Source: Alphaproteobacteria bacterium (GTDB lineage: Bacteria > Pseudomonadota > Alphaproteobacteria > Puniceispirillales > Puniceispirillaceae). Taken from it: 7,565 nucleotides of DNA. The notes beneath the pieces are model-generated. The model was not told the DNA's origin. It searched no databases and worked only from the letters and a program-made list of their open reading frames with translations. The position numbers and the translations under genes are program-made. Below are positions 6,552 to 7,565 of the stretch, piece by piece. The stretch is from contig WTHW01000225.1 in NCBI GenBank assembly GCA_011526395.1, positions 1 through 7,565 of the forward strand, written 5' to 3'. Within the stretch, counting starts at the first letter, position 1. Each line of letters begins with the position of its first letter.

Positions 6552-7565
6552 GCTCTTAGCCTTTCATTCTTTGGATCCCAAATAGCTGATTGGCCATGTA
6601 CCTTGGCTGGTACACGCTCGCCAAACACACCAACTGTCACTTCTTGGCCAGCTGTTGCATAATCTGGCTTAATCATGGCCAATGCCACAATCTGACCGGA
6701 ACGATAGCCCATGGCACAGCTTGTGATCTCACCAATGATATCTTCGCCAACGCGGATAGGTGACATATATGGTGCATCACAATCTGTGTCTGACAATGTC
6801 AGAATTGTGAAGACCTTATCAGAGCCTTTTTCCTTTTCCGCAAGCAAGGCATCACGGCCTTTGAAATCACCCTTATCGAAATCGATAAAGCGTGATAGGC
6901 CAGCTTGAACAGCGTTATAATCTGTTGACAAATCTTGCTTCCAAGCACGGTAGCCTTTTTCGATACGCATTGAATTCAAGGCATACATACCAAATGGCTT
7001 CGCACCAGCTGCAAGAACTGCCTCATAGATTTCAGCTGCTTGATTTGATGGAGTATGCACTTCCCAGCCAAGCTCGCCTGCAAAGCTTACGCGGGCGATT
7101 GCTGCAGGCTTGCCAGCCACATTACAAGGCATATGAGATAGCCATGCAGCAGACAAATCACCATCACAAATCTCAGCCATCAGCTCGCGTGATTTTGGAC
7201 CTGAGATGATCAATGTTGAATAATCATCTGTATGGTCTGTCAGTGTTAAGCCTTCTGGCAATTCAGCTGATAACCAATCAAAATCGTGCCATTGTGCAAC
7301 AGCCGCTGTGATCAAAGTGAAATGATCTTCCTCATGGCGCATGATTGATGTCTCAGTCACGATACGGCCCTTATCATCACAATAATAGCCTAGACCCATG
7401 CGGCCAACTGCTGGCAATTTGCCTGTGATTTGCTTTGATAGCCAATCAGCGGCACCTGTACCAGACAAGTTATAGCGAGAGAAACCTGCCAAATCCAAGA
7501 CACCCACATTATCACGAACAGCTTCAACTTCTTGCTTGATACGCTCTTCCCAAGGGCCTTTGCGT
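6548..7565 (-). CDS. GcvT-domain protein, probably second FAD–GcvT dehydrogenase, 5' end cut by window edge
   Basis: The frame stays open to the right edge; 338 residues plus the stop are visible. A GTG at 7507 is not the start, because the preceding codons encode WEERIKQEVEAVRDN, the conserved lead-in to this domain. It is a folate-binding GcvT-like domain: AVRDNVGVLDLAGFSRY near the visible start, GRIVTETSI, GELGWEV, RIEKGYRAW and a C-terminal barrel-like segment. The lead-in (W, E, AVR.NVGVLDL) resembles the region following the FAD domain in DMGDH-type fusions, so the missing part is probably an oxidoreductase of about 450 residues; a stand-alone aminomethyltransferase cannot be excluded. 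At the position of the T-protein aspartate it has glutamate (GRIVTE against GGIECD in the downstream paralogue). It overlaps the 820-residue gene by 4 bp, so the two are translated together and may act on successive or alternative methylated substrates. Confidence 0.82.
   Translation of the reverse strand, partial: RKGPWEERIKQEVEAVRDNVGVLDLAGFSRYNLSGTGAADWLSKQITGKLPAVGRMGLGYYCDDKGRIVTETSIMRHEEDHFTLITAAVAQWHDFDWLSAELPEGLTLTDHTDDYSTLIISGPKSRELMAEICDGDLSAAWLSHMPCNVAGKPAAIARVSFAGELGWEVHTPSNQAAEIYEAVLAAGAKPFGMYALNSMRIEKGYRAWKQDLSTDYNAVQAGLSRFIDFDKGDFKGRDALLAEKEKGSDKVFTILTLSDTDCDAPYMSPIRVGEDIIGEITSCAMGYRSGQIVALAMIKPDYATAGQEVTVGVFGERVPAKVHGQSAIWDPKNERLRA
6560..6565 (-). promoter_or_regulatory. Ribosome binding site of the 820-residue gene inside the upstream gene
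   Basis: GAAAGG on the minus strand lies 8 nt before the ATG at 6551, within the last codons of the upstream GcvT gene. It supports that start and, with the ATGA overlap, translational coupling. Confidence 0.5.

Noticed and set aside
6548..7565. DMSP demethylase DmdA or the true glycine-cleavage T-protein
   Set aside because: The RIEKGYRAW region, the DMGDH-like lead-in and the coupling to an FAD–GcvT fusion fit the dimethylglycine/sarcosine dehydrogenase group better; no gcvH or gcvP is present in the window.

Overview
This 7.6-kb window looks like chromosomal DNA of a marine-type alphaproteobacterium. That is an inference from three things: moderate GC content, tandem FAD–GcvT (dimethylglycine/sarcosine dehydrogenase-like) genes, and a gamma-glutamyl polyamine pathway. 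A SAR116-like or Rhodobacterales-like lineage would fit, but nothing here fixes the taxonomy. I see no transposase, integrase, CRISPR array or phage gene.

Left block (3–3586), polyamine catabolism. A PuuB-like gamma-glutamylputrescine oxidase gene runs rightward and is cut at its 5' end by the window edge. It meets, tail to tail, a leftward pair made of a PuuA-like glutamine-synthetase-fold ligase (2231–3586) and an agmatinase, SpeB (1253–2221). Together they predict agmatine to putrescine plus urea (SpeB), putrescine to gamma-glutamylputrescine (PuuA), then oxidation to the gamma-glutamyl aldehyde (PuuB). The later steps (PuuC, PuuD, GABA aminotransferase) and any transporter or regulator are not in the window.

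Middle block (3587–4088). A leftward tRNA-Arg(CCT) gene with encoded CCA sits behind a near-consensus promoter. It is followed after only 17 nt by a small cysteine-containing protein of 85 residues that I do not recognise. A 9-bp inverted repeat fills much of the 52-nt gap between that small gene and puuA. A strong GC hairpin with a T-run ends the operon on the right and lies just upstream of the tRNA promoter.

Right block (4089–7565), one-carbon and methylated-glycine metabolism. Two leftward genes overlap by ATGA. The downstream one is a complete 820-residue FAD oxidoreductase fused to a GcvT-type folate domain. The upstream one is cut by the window edge and shows only its GcvT-type C-terminal part. 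They resemble dimethylglycine/sarcosine dehydrogenases, which oxidise an N-methyl group and pass the carbon to tetrahydrofolate; the exact substrates cannot be read from sequence.

The families are all known ones, and I found no clear sign of an undescribed system. The points most worth a second look are the compact tRNA–mRNA unit with its small protein, the inverted repeat that abuts the puuA ribosome binding site, and the convergent puuA–speB/puuB layout.
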